Positions 19,651 to 27,792 of a stretch of 64,000 bases of DNA are shown piece after piece. Under the pieces are notes generated by a model. That model saw only the letters and a program-made list of their open reading frames with translations, searched no databases and was not told where the DNA came from. The translations under genes were made by a program, and so were the position numbers. The stretch is taken from positions 126,001 through 190,000 of the IMG/VR virus record IMGVR_UViG_3300043446_003193; one strand, 5' to 3'. Each line of letters starts with the position of its first letter. Positions within the stretch are counted from its first letter, which is position 1. This DNA comes from a virus.

Positions 19651-20280
19651 TTATAATATTATTTCTTCATCATTTTCGGTTAATATATTGATATTATCTT
19701 CCGTATCTAATATAAATTGTACAAATTTACCTTTTACATAAATATTTGTCTTATTTTTATTAGTTTCATCAATTCCAATAAATTCATTAATTATTAAATG
19801 AACTCCTGTTTCGGATTGTTCAAAACTAAGATAAGTTGGTGTTCTAACTCCATTAACATATACATCAAAATTTGCTTCATATAATTCAGTAACCGCCTGT
19901 ATATAAACATTATTAAAAGTTAATCTAATCCTTCTGTCATCTAAAATATCAATATAATCTGGTTGACGAAATATCCAGTTTGCTGTAATATCTAATATTT
20001 CATCTCTAAATCCTAAAACTAAATCCTTTTCACTTCTTTTAATAGTAGTCGGAATTAACGCTTGACGAGTTTTAGAATTAAATGTTTTTCTGCTTCTACT
20101 ATCAAATGATGTTTCATAATCATAAGTTTGAACCGATGCCAAACTTCCAGAAAATGTTTCCCCTTGAATTTTTAAATCATTTGCAAGTTTGTCAATAAAA
20201 GATGCACCTGGTATTTTATTAATATCAGTTTTAGGTACTACCTTATCTAATTTTCTTGTATTTGAATTAAATATTTTCAT
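19651..20280 (-). CDS. Conserved-style tail protein, 209 aa
   Basis: No family recognised. Basic N-terminal segment (KIFNSNTRKLDKVVPK), then a beta-rich C-terminal half with VNGVRTPTYLSFEQSETGVHLIINEF. This pattern of a short named variable plus VNGVR...L.FEQS resembles the C-terminal part of the 366-aa gp15-like protein (VYINGIRVYEE...) and of the 107-aa protein (VYINTVIINPVDYLIEES). The three consecutive genes therefore seem to share a small beta domain. The stop abuts the 830-aa fibre gene. Possible neck-to-tail or tail-tube associated protein; function not assignable. Confidence 0.7.
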   Translation of the reverse strand: MKIFNSNTRKLDKVVPKTDINKIPGASFIDKLANDLKIQGETFSGSLASVQTYDYETSFDSRSRKTFNSKTRQALIPTTIKRSEKDLVLGFRDEILDITANWIFRQPDYIDILDDRRIRLTFNNVYIQAVTELYEANFDVYVNGVRTPTYLSFEQSETGVHLIINEFIGIDETNKNKTNIYVKGKFVQFILDTEDNINILTENDEEIIL

Positions 20281-20603
20281 TACCCTCTATATTCTACGTC
20301 TGCAGAAAGATATACTTTATCTCTTTCGTTTAGAACGTATGGAAAATTTGATTTTTTAAATTTTATATTAACACCATCTGAACTTTCTTCAATAAGATAA
20401 TCTACTGGATTGATTATTACGGTATTTATGTAAACTAAAATTCTATTTTCGTTTTTTTGTCTTTTTATTTCTCTTAAATAGAGTTTAAAAAACCAAAATT
20501 TTGCAACAAAAGTATAATAAGTTTCATCAACACTTTTAAATGTACAAAGTGCTTGATTATCGGTATTGTAGGTATTAACCATATCCAAAAAACTATTCTT
20601 CAT
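20280..20603 (-). CDS. Small tail-associated protein, 107 aa
   Basis: Hypothetical protein whose start and stop overlap its neighbours by one base, showing tight coupling. Aromatic N-terminal part (YYTFVAKFWFFKLYL) is not a convincing membrane helix because charged residues follow at once. The C-terminal half (VYINTVIINPVDYLIEES..GVNIKFKKSNFPYVLNERDKVYL) reads as a small beta domain similar to the end of the upstream gp15-like protein. Function unknown; structural role suggested by position. Confidence 0.7.
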   Translation of the reverse strand: MKNSFLDMVNTYNTDNQALCTFKSVDETYYTFVAKFWFFKLYLREIKRQKNENRILVYINTVIINPVDYLIEESSDGVNIKFKKSNFPYVLNERDKVYLSADVEYRG

Positions 20604-21703
20604 TATAAATCAATAAATTTACCTATTATTGCAACTTCATAACCAGTAGTTTCTACATTATATCCTAAAACTCCACTATCAAATGTTATTGTTAAATTAT
20701 TTCCTGTTATTAATTTTGAATACGCGCCAACTTCCTCATATACTCTAATACCATTTATATAAACTTTCAAATTATCGTTATTACCAACGGTTGATGAAAG
20801 GATTGACGGTACTGGTATAAATTTAATATCAGAAGTTATAAAAATATTTTGTGCACTTGCTGTTAATATTTTTGAATTATTAAGATTTAACCAATCAATT
20901 ATATCTTTATTATCATAATATGGTGATGGTTTTGTTAGCACTCCTTCTAATCTTCCGTTTCCTGTTACATCCGTTTCGGTAGTAATAACTACTTTCTTTG
21001 TAGACATTGATTTTTTAATAGTTGATTGTTCATCAAACTTTTCAGGAAGTAAATATGCTTTTACATTAAGATTGAATTCTACTCTATTGATTCTTTCAGT
21101 ACCTTCACCAACTTCATTTACAACATTGAACTCAGATACTTCTGTTCTAAATTTAAAACGGTCTTTATCTCCCCAATATTGTCCAGTATAGTTTAATTGT
21201 TCAATTACCTGATTTAATTGTTCAGTAAAGTTTGTCCAACCCATACATTCATAATTCACTTCCACATATTCTGGCATTTGAATTTTATAAATTTCGTATT
21301 TAGGTTTTGAAGTTGTACCTAATAATGTAAAACGGTCGTATCTATTATCTTTTGAATATTTTGTTACTCCTTGATATGAAACGTGTCTTTTTAACATCGG
21401 CATTGCTTCATCTTTTGCAATTGACGTTCTTCTAATCATCAATAATGGTAATTGTATTTTACCATGTATGTCTCTAAAAACACCTTGTCTTCTTGCACCA
21501 TTCCATCTTTCCGAATTACCATATATTACAGGTATTTTTAACGCTTTACCATTATCATCTAATGTTGGTAAAACAGTATCTTCTAAATAAGACATCATTG
21601 CATAATCAATATCAAAGAGAGATACACTTTGTTTAAAGTCTCCTTTGTTTGATTTTAGTTGATTTCCCCTATTTAATGTTTCTTTTAATGGATTTGTAGA
21701 CAT
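20603..21703 (-). CDS. gp15-like tail completion / sheath terminator protein
   Basis: Pattern similarity to T4 gp15, which caps the tail tube and sheath and joins it to the neck. Matching order: a start segment with YLEDTVLPTL, then KIPVIYGNSERW (T4 has VPITY...), PLLMIRRTSIAKDEA, a YEIYKIQMPEYVEVNYECMG strand, an amphipathic FTEQLNQVIEQLN helix, and RVEFNLNVKAYLLPE before the tail. At 366 aa it is longer than T4 gp15 (about 270). The extra C-terminal 100 residues (VPSILSSTV...VYINGIRVYEE) form a small beta domain also seen in the next two genes. The gene sits directly after gp13- and gp14-like genes, the T4 order. Confidence 0.7.
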   Translation of the reverse strand: MSTNPLKETLNRGNQLKSNKGDFKQSVSLFDIDYAMMSYLEDTVLPTLDDNGKALKIPVIYGNSERWNGARRQGVFRDIHGKIQLPLLMIRRTSIAKDEAMPMLKRHVSYQGVTKYSKDNRYDRFTLLGTTSKPKYEIYKIQMPEYVEVNYECMGWTNFTEQLNQVIEQLNYTGQYWGDKDRFKFRTEVSEFNVVNEVGEGTERINRVEFNLNVKAYLLPEKFDEQSTIKKSMSTKKVVITTETDVTGNGRLEGVLTKPSPYYDNKDIIDWLNLNNSKILTASAQNIFITSDIKFIPVPSILSSTVGNNDNLKVYINGIRVYEEVGAYSKLITGNNLTITFDSGVLGYNVETTGYEVAIIGKFIDL

Positions 21704-21704
21704 T

Positions 21705-22160
21705 TTAGTTTATTCTTTCTTCTATGTTAAGATTTGATTTAGATACCATAAATGTTTGACAAACAACACTAAAATTATTACCAGGTTGTCCACCTACTAA
21801 TTGTACTTCGGTTGTATTATCAATCTCATAGTATGCTGTATTGAAATAAATGATATCACCTATTTCTGGATATATTCCTTTTTCTTCTAACATCCATCTA
21901 TCCAATTTGAATGTTACATTTTGATCAGTTTCGGCTCCAAATCCTTCGTATCTAGCAGTTTCTGGATCTTTGTTAATTAAAGCAAATACTTCTACACCAG
22001 GATGCCAGGTTTTGTTTATAGATTCTCCATAAATGTTTACCTTTGTTTCATTTAAATTAATTTTAAATAAAACAACTTTATTTTGAACTACATCGTCTAC
22101 TACTTCTCTAGCAAGACTTTTAAATAATTCTATATCTCTACCTACTAAAAATTTTGGCAT
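21705..22160 (-). CDS. gp14-like neck protein
   Basis: Resembles the conserved core of T4 gp14, part of the neck that connects the head to the tail. Landmarks are NIYGESINKTWHPGVEV (family: D.FGES....F..P.E..), YEGFGAETDQNVTFKLDRWMLEE (family: SKFG.......F...R..WE), YPEIGDIIYFNTAYYEIDN (family: P.EGD.IY.P....FEI) and a last strand with NFSVVCQTFMVS. At 151 aa it is shorter than T4 gp14 (256), lacking the long N-terminal extension. Located between gp13-like and gp15-like genes with spacing of one base each. Confidence 0.7.
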   Translation of the reverse strand: MPKFLVGRDIELFKSLAREVVDDVVQNKVVLFKINLNETKVNIYGESINKTWHPGVEVFALINKDPETARYEGFGAETDQNVTFKLDRWMLEEKGIYPEIGDIIYFNTAYYEIDNTTEVQLVGGQPGNNFSVVCQTFMVSKSNLNIEERIN

Positions 22161-22161
22161 A

Positions 22162-23358
22162 TTATCCTACATATAATTTTAAAGGAACTTTTCTTAACAT
22201 TTCTTGGTGGTGATTTGATTCATGCGCTTGTTTTTCAAACACATTCTTTCTACTCATCTCTTCTAAATTTTCTCTTAATTGCGTTACTAATAAATCTTTT
22301 TCCACTTGTGCTTCTGCTCTTAACGCTGCACCATCCAATGCAATTTCTCCATCTGGAATAGGAACAGAGGAATATTTTTCTCTAATAGCTCCTAATAATT
22401 CTTTAGATAATGCAAGAGTATATTTTCTAATCCATTGTTTACCCACATCATTAATATTTGAATACTGAATAAAATCATATGGAATATCAGAATAATCAGA
22501 AAGTGAATCGGCTTGAATTGTTTGAGAATCATGTTCAAATTCATCTCTACTCATATATTCAAAATAAACTCTATTCATTCCTGTTCCAGTTGGTACTGGA
22601 AATATTTCTAATTTATTATCTACAATATTAAATGTATGTGCAGATTTTCTTATGTGATCATTAAATTCAATTTGTTGCATTCTTAGAACATCTTCATATA
22701 AAGGCATCATTAAGAATTGTGCTGCAGGTGAGTAGTTACCAAATCCTAATTCTGAAATTAAGTTTAGAGTACCTTGTGCACCAACTGAATATGGGTCAAA
22801 GAAACGAGTGATAGCAGGAATTGCTTCGTGATATACTCTGGTTACATCTATTGTTGAACTTCCTGAAAACAATGTTTGAAAAGATGAAGAAGTTTCAACA
22901 TCTATTGCCTGTTTCATAATATCATATATCTGAACTGATGCGGTTAAATCAACATATGCTTTCTTTATTGCGGTAGAACCACCCACACCCGCTTGAGTTC
23001 CGTATTGTTGTGCCATACGAATCGCAGTAGGAAGAAATGAACCATCAACAAGTGTTTGAGAAAAATTTGAAACTTTTCCCTTTGGTTGGCCTCTTAAAAT
23101 ATCAAGATTATTACGAAGGTTAAATTGATTTACTTGAGAAGAATATTCTGAAGTTGCTTCTTCAAAACAAGCCCAAATTTGTTCATTTTCCAATTCAATA
23201 TTTACAATTGGATAACCTAATCTTTTTGCTACCCAAGTTGCAGTTTTTGGTGCATCTAATCTAAATTCGCTATCGGAATCGTATAATCCAAAAGGAGTTG
23301 ATGAACCTGATATAAATGAGCCAGATATTGAACCAGACCAATAAGTGTTTGCAGACAT
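22162..23358 (-). CDS. gp13-like neck protein
   Basis: Head-completion/neck protein of the gp13 type. Diagnostic pattern near residues 44-75: AKRLGYPIVNIELENEQIWACFEEATSEY, equivalent to the LG.PVI.V.V...QI...I..AL..Y segment of the family. The C-terminal part has the usual ALSKELLGAIREKY and DGAALRAEAQVEKDLLVTQLRENL helices. An N-terminal 30-residue Ser/Gly-rich leader (SGSISGSFISGSSTPFG) is unusual and looks like the fibre proteins. At 398 aa it is larger than T4 gp13 (309). It has an ATATTTATA box just upstream and follows the capsid terminator, so it probably begins the neck/tail transcription unit. Confidence 0.75.
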   Translation of the reverse strand: MSANTYWSGSISGSFISGSSTPFGLYDSDSEFRLDAPKTATWVAKRLGYPIVNIELENEQIWACFEEATSEYSSQVNQFNLRNNLDILRGQPKGKVSNFSQTLVDGSFLPTAIRMAQQYGTQAGVGGSTAIKKAYVDLTASVQIYDIMKQAIDVETSSSFQTLFSGSSTIDVTRVYHEAIPAITRFFDPYSVGAQGTLNLISELGFGNYSPAAQFLMMPLYEDVLRMQQIEFNDHIRKSAHTFNIVDNKLEIFPVPTGTGMNRVYFEYMSRDEFEHDSQTIQADSLSDYSDIPYDFIQYSNINDVGKQWIRKYTLALSKELLGAIREKYSSVPIPDGEIALDGAALRAEAQVEKDLLVTQLRENLEEMSRKNVFEKQAHESNHHQEMLRKVPLKLYVG

Positions 23359-23384
23359 AATAAAAATTTATAGTTTTATACTAC

Positions 23385-23393
23385 TATAAATAT
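23385..23393 (-). promoter_or_regulatory. ATATTTATA promoter-like box
   Basis: Exact sense-strand nonamer 27 bases upstream of the gp13-like gene and directly after the capsid terminator. Confidence 0.6.
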
Positions 23394-23395
23394 AG

Positions 23396-23434
23396 AAATA
23401 AAAAAAGAGGAGATATTTCTACCCCCTCTTTCTT
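23396..23434 (-). terminator. Intrinsic terminator after the capsid gene
   Basis: Stem AAAGAGG/CCTCTTT (23425-23431 with 23404-23410 on the plus strand) with a 14-base loop. In the minus sense it is followed by a T-run of six or more bases. Lies 26 bases past the capsid stop codon. Confidence 0.85.
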
Positions 23435-23457
23435 TTTATTACTCTAATCCGTTAAGA

Positions 23458-25083
23458 TTATAAAGTGTTTAAACCGTTTACGATAATCTTACCGTAGAAT
23501 TCTGGTCTAACGATCTTCTTAGCGTAACGAGTCATAACTCCTCTTCTTGGAGTGAAGTTAGTTGGATCGTACACTAAAGGAGTCATAATCAATGGAACAT
23601 ATGGAGCGTATACAGCACCTGTCTCAAAGAAGTTAGAACCTTTAAATCCTAATAAGATAACGTTCTCAGTCATGTATGGGTTTTTGTAAACATCATATCT
23701 GTTAGAGATAGAACCGATGTTAGTTACACCTGCAGCAAATTGTAAAGCATCTTTACCAGGATTTGCAGAGAAACCGTTCATTGATTCCAAAATAGTTGCA
23801 ACGTTTGGAGATACTACTACGAAGTTAGCACCACCTCTCATTGTTAACTGATGGATTTTGTTAGATACCTTTTGTAATTTGATACCTAAAGTTTGATACC
23901 AAGTACTCTTAGTGTATGCAGAAGCAGCTGCTGCGTTAGAATCTACCGCGAATGCTCCAGTTGCACTATTGTAATCGTATCCAACTCTTGCATCCCAATA
24001 ATCAGTTGTGAATGCGTTTTGTTGTAACATTTCTAAGATTTCCAAATCAATTTCTAAAGAAATGTACTCAGATAACATTTGAGTTAACTCAGCTTCAGCG
24101 TCTACACTATGGTAAGCATTTAAGTCTTGAGCTAATTCAGGAGTCCAAATTGCTTTCAACTTACGAGTCTTAGCAACGATTGGTTCTGATTTCAATTCTA
24201 ATTCAATTTCTGGAATGTCTAAGTTTGAACCTTTATCTTCAAAGTCACCTCTGTTTTCAGCAGATGGTTGCTTATGATAAGATAATGTAGCACCACCAGC
24301 ACTTACACCACCTGCAGATCCTGTACCGTAGAATTCTACTGAAGTACCATTGATCTTAGTGTATTTAGGATAGTAGTTGTTAGCTGTGATAGAACCAGAT
24401 TGTAAGATTTCAAATGCTCTTACACCGTTCCAATCAGCATCAGTTGGTAAAGTTACAGTTACTTTTTTGATACCACCAGCTGCTAAAGAAGCAGATAAGT
24501 CAGCGTCAAAATTGATATCAGCCCAAGATGCAGTTGCAACTGTTGCGTCTAACGCTGCTGATGTATCGTTGATTGTATAACCAAATCTTCCAGCTCCGTA
24601 AAGACCACCTTCAGCAACTTGAGTAGAACCCAATTTGTTACCGTGAGATGCTTCAGAGTTGTAAGTTAAGTTATCCTTACCGAAAGTACCACCTTTACCG
24701 AATAATGAATTACCGTTAAAGTCTGGGTTACCAGCTTGTGAAGTACCATATTTGAAGTCCATGTAGAAAATAAGACCTGAAGGTAAGTTCATAGGTTGTA
24801 CTGAAACGAATTCTTTAGCTGCGATAGAACCGAAGATTCTTCTTACTAAAGGTAACGCAACACCAGCCCATTCTTCAGAACCTGCTGAAGTACCTGTTCT
24901 TGTAGCCTCATCCAATAATTGCTTAGCTTGGTTTTCTAACATTACTGCCATACCATGCTTAGTAGTTTCTGAACCTACTCCTTCAAGTAAGCCAGTTTTT
25001 TCCCATTTGCTTTTCAAACCTCTAGTTTGCTCAAGCATTACGCTCTGTGGGTTAGCGCCTGTCATTAATTTTTTTAAGTCCAT
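23458..25083 (-). CDS. Major capsid protein, gp23-like
   Basis: 541 aa, close to T4 gp23 (521). The N-terminus matches the gp23 pattern: KSKWEKTGLLEG (T4 has a similar KWKPLLEG), MLENQAKQ, then PLVRRIFGSIAAKEFVSVQPMNLPSGLIFYMDFKYG, the signature of gp23 proteins. The sequence LDEA at residues 57-60 fits the T4 prohead-protease site (L/I)xE|(A/G), so maturation by cutting after Glu59 is predicted, like T4 cleavage after Glu65. The C-terminal region (ESMNGFSANPGKDALQFAAGV, YDVYKNPYMTENVILLGFKG, APYVPLIMTPLVYDPTNFTPRRGVMTRYAKK) is also characteristic. It follows scaffold and is ended by a strong terminator, consistent with high expression. Confidence 0.95.
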   Translation of the reverse strand: MDLKKLMTGANPQSVMLEQTRGLKSKWEKTGLLEGVGSETTKHGMAVMLENQAKQLLDEATRTGTSAGSEEWAGVALPLVRRIFGSIAAKEFVSVQPMNLPSGLIFYMDFKYGTSQAGNPDFNGNSLFGKGGTFGKDNLTYNSEASHGNKLGSTQVAEGGLYGAGRFGYTINDTSAALDATVATASWADINFDADLSASLAAGGIKKVTVTLPTDADWNGVRAFEILQSGSITANNYYPKYTKINGTSVEFYGTGSAGGVSAGGATLSYHKQPSAENRGDFEDKGSNLDIPEIELELKSEPIVAKTRKLKAIWTPELAQDLNAYHSVDAEAELTQMLSEYISLEIDLEILEMLQQNAFTTDYWDARVGYDYNSATGAFAVDSNAAAASAYTKSTWYQTLGIKLQKVSNKIHQLTMRGGANFVVVSPNVATILESMNGFSANPGKDALQFAAGVTNIGSISNRYDVYKNPYMTENVILLGFKGSNFFETGAVYAPYVPLIMTPLVYDPTNFTPRRGVMTRYAKKIVRPEFYGKIIVNGLNTL

Positions 25084-25106
25084 TGTATGTACTTTTAATT
25101 GTTTGT

Positions 25107-26324
25107 TTATTTAATAATACCTGCTAATTTCTTAAATCTGTCAGAAAAATCAGCTGATTCAGCAATTACTTGCTTAGCTGCTGCTGGCTTAGTAGATTTT
25201 ACTGCTTTGCTAGCGATTCCTTCAGAAATAGATTTTTTAGTAGATTTGTTAGATGAAGAATATTTGAAATTCTCTGCTAATGTAGAGTAAACCAATTTAA
25301 CTTCTCTAACTGATTTTGTTCTATCCAAAGTTTCAATCACTTTAACTTTTTGTTCGTTAGTCATGTTGTGTGCTCTGAATAATTTGTTAGCGAATAACAA
25401 CTTAGCGTTCAATAAGTTCACTTCGTTGATTGTTTTTTGTAAAGACTTGATAGTTTTGTAAGCTTCGTTAAGTTCTTTTTCTTTTTCTTCTTCTTCAGCT
25501 TCGTCAACTTTCTCTTTATCGTCTTTCATATCCGCTTCCATTTCACGTAAGATTTCTTCTAAATCAACAACGTCTTTGTCATCTTCTTTAGATTCTTCTT
25601 CGTTGGTTACAACCACTTTAGGGTCTTCACCTTTGTCTGTACCTGCTTCAGAACCATCTGCTAAATTTTCGTTTTTAGCTTCTTCATCTTCTTCAGCTTC
25701 GTACATAGGTTTTTCTTCTTCTTCAGAATCTTCACCTTCTAATTGAGCTTCTAATTCTCTGATGATAGCTTCTAAGTCCATGTCATCTTCTGTTTCTTCT
25801 TCTTCAGAACCAGTTACGTCATAGTCTTCACCATCTTCTTCTCCTGTCTCATCCGCACCCGCAGTAAATGCTGGTAATTCTTCTTCAGAATCTTCTCCTT
25901 CTAATTCTGCTAATCTAGCTTTTAATTGAGCGATTTCGTCTTGTTTTGCAACTTCGTCATCACCAGCTTGATCATCAGCGAAAGGATTTTCTTCTTCAGA
26001 GATATCTGCTACCTTTTTGAAATCATCAACTTGTGCACCTGGTTCGCCAGATGTTGTTTCAGTTGAACCTGCTTCAAATTCAGTATCAGCGTCTAATGTA
26101 GGATTAGATGTAGATGCACCAATGTTTGATGAATCTAATTCTTCGTCAACTTTTTCAGCTTCTTTATCTTCAGCTTCAGCTTCTGCTCTTAACTTTGCAG
26201 ATAAGATAGATTGAAGTCTTGGAGTGAAAGCCTCTTCAAGTGCGATTTTTGCGTTTGCTAAAGCAGTTTCTTTTACAGCTTTGGCATCAGCGATTGCTTC
26301 TTTCAATAATTTTGAATTTGCCAT
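25107..26324 (-). CDS. Prohead scaffold / core protein (gp22-like role)
   Basis: Highly acidic 405-aa protein just upstream of the capsid gene and downstream of the protease, the place of T4 gp22. N-terminal helix KLLKEAIADAKAVKETALANAKIALEEAFTP is typical of core proteins of T4-like phages outside the enterobacteria. Residues about 50-280 are dominated by Glu/Asp runs, and the C-terminus has basic helices ending FSDRFKKLAGIIK, which may contact the capsid shell. Several (L/I)xE|A sites (LKEA at 7-10, LEEA at 29-32) predict breakdown by the prohead protease. Unusually for this window, AAGGA lies six bases before the ATG, giving a good Shine-Dalgarno. A 180-base untranslated stretch precedes it. 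Confidence 0.85.
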   Translation of the reverse strand: MANSKLLKEAIADAKAVKETALANAKIALEEAFTPRLQSILSAKLRAEAEAEDKEAEKVDEELDSSNIGASTSNPTLDADTEFEAGSTETTSGEPGAQVDDFKKVADISEEENPFADDQAGDDEVAKQDEIAQLKARLAELEGEDSEEELPAFTAGADETGEEDGEDYDVTGSEEEETEDDMDLEAIIRELEAQLEGEDSEEEEKPMYEAEEDEEAKNENLADGSEAGTDKGEDPKVVVTNEEESKEDDKDVVDLEEILREMEADMKDDKEKVDEAEEEEKEKELNEAYKTIKSLQKTINEVNLLNAKLLFANKLFRAHNMTNEQKVKVIETLDRTKSVREVKLVYSTLAENFKYSSSNKSTKKSISEGIASKAVKSTKPAAAKQVIAESADFSDRFKKLAGIIK

Positions 26325-26506
26325 CTTTTTTCCTTAAATTTTGTTGTGAAGTTATTCTTGTAGGGAACTCCAATGTAATTATGTTGATTGTTCGGTCACA
26401 CCTTATAAGAGAAGGGTATTCATTAACCAACGATGTCTTGTAATCTTATAATAAAAATAAGATATTTGAGAATAAATATATAAAATTTTTAGAAAACTAA
26501 AGAAAA
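26325..26506 (-). promoter_or_regulatory. Leader region of the scaffold/capsid unit
   Basis: 182-base gap between bS21 and scaffold with no plausible gene. In the minus sense it contains ATATTTATT (26471-26479, one change from the common box), a 7-bp AT-rich hairpin (ATCTTAT/ATAAGAT), and the Shine-Dalgarno-like AAGGA next to the scaffold start. It would give a leader of about 140 bases, longer than other units here, so post-transcriptional control is possible (inference). Confidence 0.5.
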
Positions 26507-26686
26507 TTAGTGATTATACTTATTTTTTCTTATAGTTTCTTCTTTTTGTAACCTTTTTTTAATAGAAGGTTTAGTAAAGTTCTTTCTTTCTCTAAGTTCT
26601 TCTATTTGTTTTATGGACTGAACTTTCTTTTTATATTCCTTTAATGCCCACTCTATGTTTCCGTTTTTCACGTTAACTATTAACAT
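26507..26686 (-). CDS. rpsU: Ribosomal protein bS21 (phage-encoded)
   Basis: A 59-residue gene. The protein opens MLIVNVKNGNIEWALKEYKKK and continues ELRERKNFTKPSIKKR, then ends in basic RLQKEETIRKNKYNH. This is the bS21 pattern: short N-terminal strand, I(E/D).AL...K, LR.R..F.KPS.K+R, basic tail. It is closest in style to Bacteroidota bS21 (MLI.PVK.G..IE.ALK.YK). bS21 sits on the 30S platform near the anti-Shine-Dalgarno of 16S rRNA. Phage-encoded bS21 is known from several large phages and is thought to enter host ribosomes. The ATG lies 6 bases after the stop of the upstream head gene, with no Shine-Dalgarno. It is followed by the scaffold leader, so late expression with head genes is expected. 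Confidence 0.88.
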   Translation of the reverse strand: MLIVNVKNGNIEWALKEYKKKVQSIKQIEELRERKNFTKPSIKKRLQKEETIRKNKYNH

Positions 26687-26692
26687 AACTAA

Positions 26693-26992
26693 TTAATATG
26701 GTGTTTGATATTCCAATTGTTTTTTTAATTCTCTTTCGTATTCCTTTTCAATTTTATCTAAATCATCTTTAGCAGATTTAATATCTTCTTGATGTTTTTT
26801 TAATTGATAAAGATATTGGTTTTTTCTATCTTCGTTTTGTTCATCAAAATATGCTTTACTCATCATTTTTTGACGAGTTGTTAATCCTTCATATTTTCTT
26901 ATAGCATCAATGTATGCAGATGATGCTTTTCTAAAACCGGCTCTTATTTTAACTGCTTCTTCTTTTAAAGGAATTAGATTTATTAGTTTCAT
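26693..26992 (-). CDS. Coiled-coil head-associated protein, 99 aa
   Basis: Small, strongly helical and charged protein. The N-terminus MKLINLIPLKEEAVKI matches the start of the 92-aa protein two genes upstream (MAKLINLIP) and resembles that of the 142-aa protein (MIKLKDLLKEEE). From residue 45 onward, KNQYLYQLKKHQEDIKSAKDDLDKIEKEYERELKK forms a clear coiled coil. No enzymatic motif. Starts one base after the end of the Dps-like gene. The shared N-terminus in head-assembly genes suggests packaging into the prohead core (inference); otherwise unknown. Confidence 0.8.
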   Translation of the reverse strand: MKLINLIPLKEEAVKIRAGFRKASSAYIDAIRKYEGLTTRQKMMSKAYFDEQNEDRKNQYLYQLKKHQEDIKSAKDDLDKIEKEYERELKKQLEYQTPY

Positions 26993-27363
26993 TATTGTAA
27001 ATTAACTAATTTATATTTTGTAGAATATAATAAAGTTACAATCGTATCAATATCGTTTTGTAACCAACTCATTTGTAACTTTTCATCTTTTCTTAATTTC
27101 TCAACTGCTTTACAAAGTTTTTCAAAATAAGAAATTATATTTTTGATATCATTGTTAGTATCAATACCACTTACTGGTTGAACTTTGATTAATCCGTACT
27201 GTCCTTGATATGCTTCCACTAATCCATCTACTAATCCACCAATTGAATCGTAATATGTACCTAAAGCCAAATGAGCAGATAATGCACCAACACCTTTAAC
27301 TCCCCAATGGAAAGCATGTGCTTGTGTTCTACTGTGTAATAATAATGATGCTAATTGTTCCAT
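26992..27363 (-). CDS. Dps/ferritin-like four-helix protein, 123 aa
   Basis: The first 55 residues read LLLHSRTQAHAFHWGVKG followed by ALSAHLALGTYYDSIGGLVDGLVEAYQG. The spacing of His16, His19-Trp20, His31, Tyr38-Asp39, Asp46 and Glu50 follows the Dps pattern (AH..HW.V.G....H......YD.....D...E). The remaining 70 residues form two more predicted helices. Small Dps-like proteins of this length occur in T4-like phages of marine and gut bacteria (DUF5856-type); function untested. Known family roles are iron binding, oxidation and DNA protection. Its place among prohead genes suggests a virion or core component rather than a free host-defence enzyme (inference). Confidence 0.7.
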   Translation of the reverse strand: MEQLASLLLHSRTQAHAFHWGVKGVGALSAHLALGTYYDSIGGLVDGLVEAYQGQYGLIKVQPVSGIDTNNDIKNIISYFEKLCKAVEKLRKDEKLQMSWLQNDIDTIVTLLYSTKYKLVNLQ

Positions 27364-27792
27364 TTATTTACAAGTTTTACATTCGTTAATTCCCAGTCTT
27401 TGTTTCATCACATCTTCAGAAATATCTGCTATTTCAAAATATCTTCCTAATACATGTCCCATATCTTCATAAAGAGCCTCTAATCTTTGTTGTTGTGCTC
27501 TAGCTTCTACTGCTTCCTTTTCAAATGAAGTTTGTAACTTTTTAAGTTCATTCATATTTCTCTTAATAGTTACTCTATCAAACCAATCTCCACCTTCTCT
27601 TAAAGTATATTCTTGTGCTGCATCTGCAATACCACCCAATGTTTCTGCAATTTGCATAATATCAGATTTTCTACTCATACCTTCTCTATGTTGGTTATAT
27701 GTAGAAATTATTTCTAAGAAGTGTTTTTTTAATTCAGAAGGCAATTGTTCTAATTGTTCTTCTTCTTTCAATAAATCTTTTAACTTTATCAT
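27364..27792 (-). CDS. Helical head-associated protein, 142 aa
   Basis: No family recognised. Begins MIKLKDLLKEEEQLEQLPSE, an amphipathic start common in head-gene proteins of T4-like phages. Almost entirely helical, with a coiled-coil region about residues 75-110 (RNMNELKKLQTSFEKEAVEARAQ in two parts). Ends CKTCK, a lone CxxC that might bind metal in a dimer. Overlaps the upstream gene by four bases and abuts the Dps-like gene. Likely a core or virion protein by context. Confidence 0.75.
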   Translation of the reverse strand: MIKLKDLLKEEEQLEQLPSELKKHFLEIISTYNQHREGMSRKSDIMQIAETLGGIADAAQEYTLREGGDWFDRVTIKRNMNELKKLQTSFEKEAVEARAQQQRLEALYEDMGHVLGRYFEIADISEDVMKQRLGINECKTCK

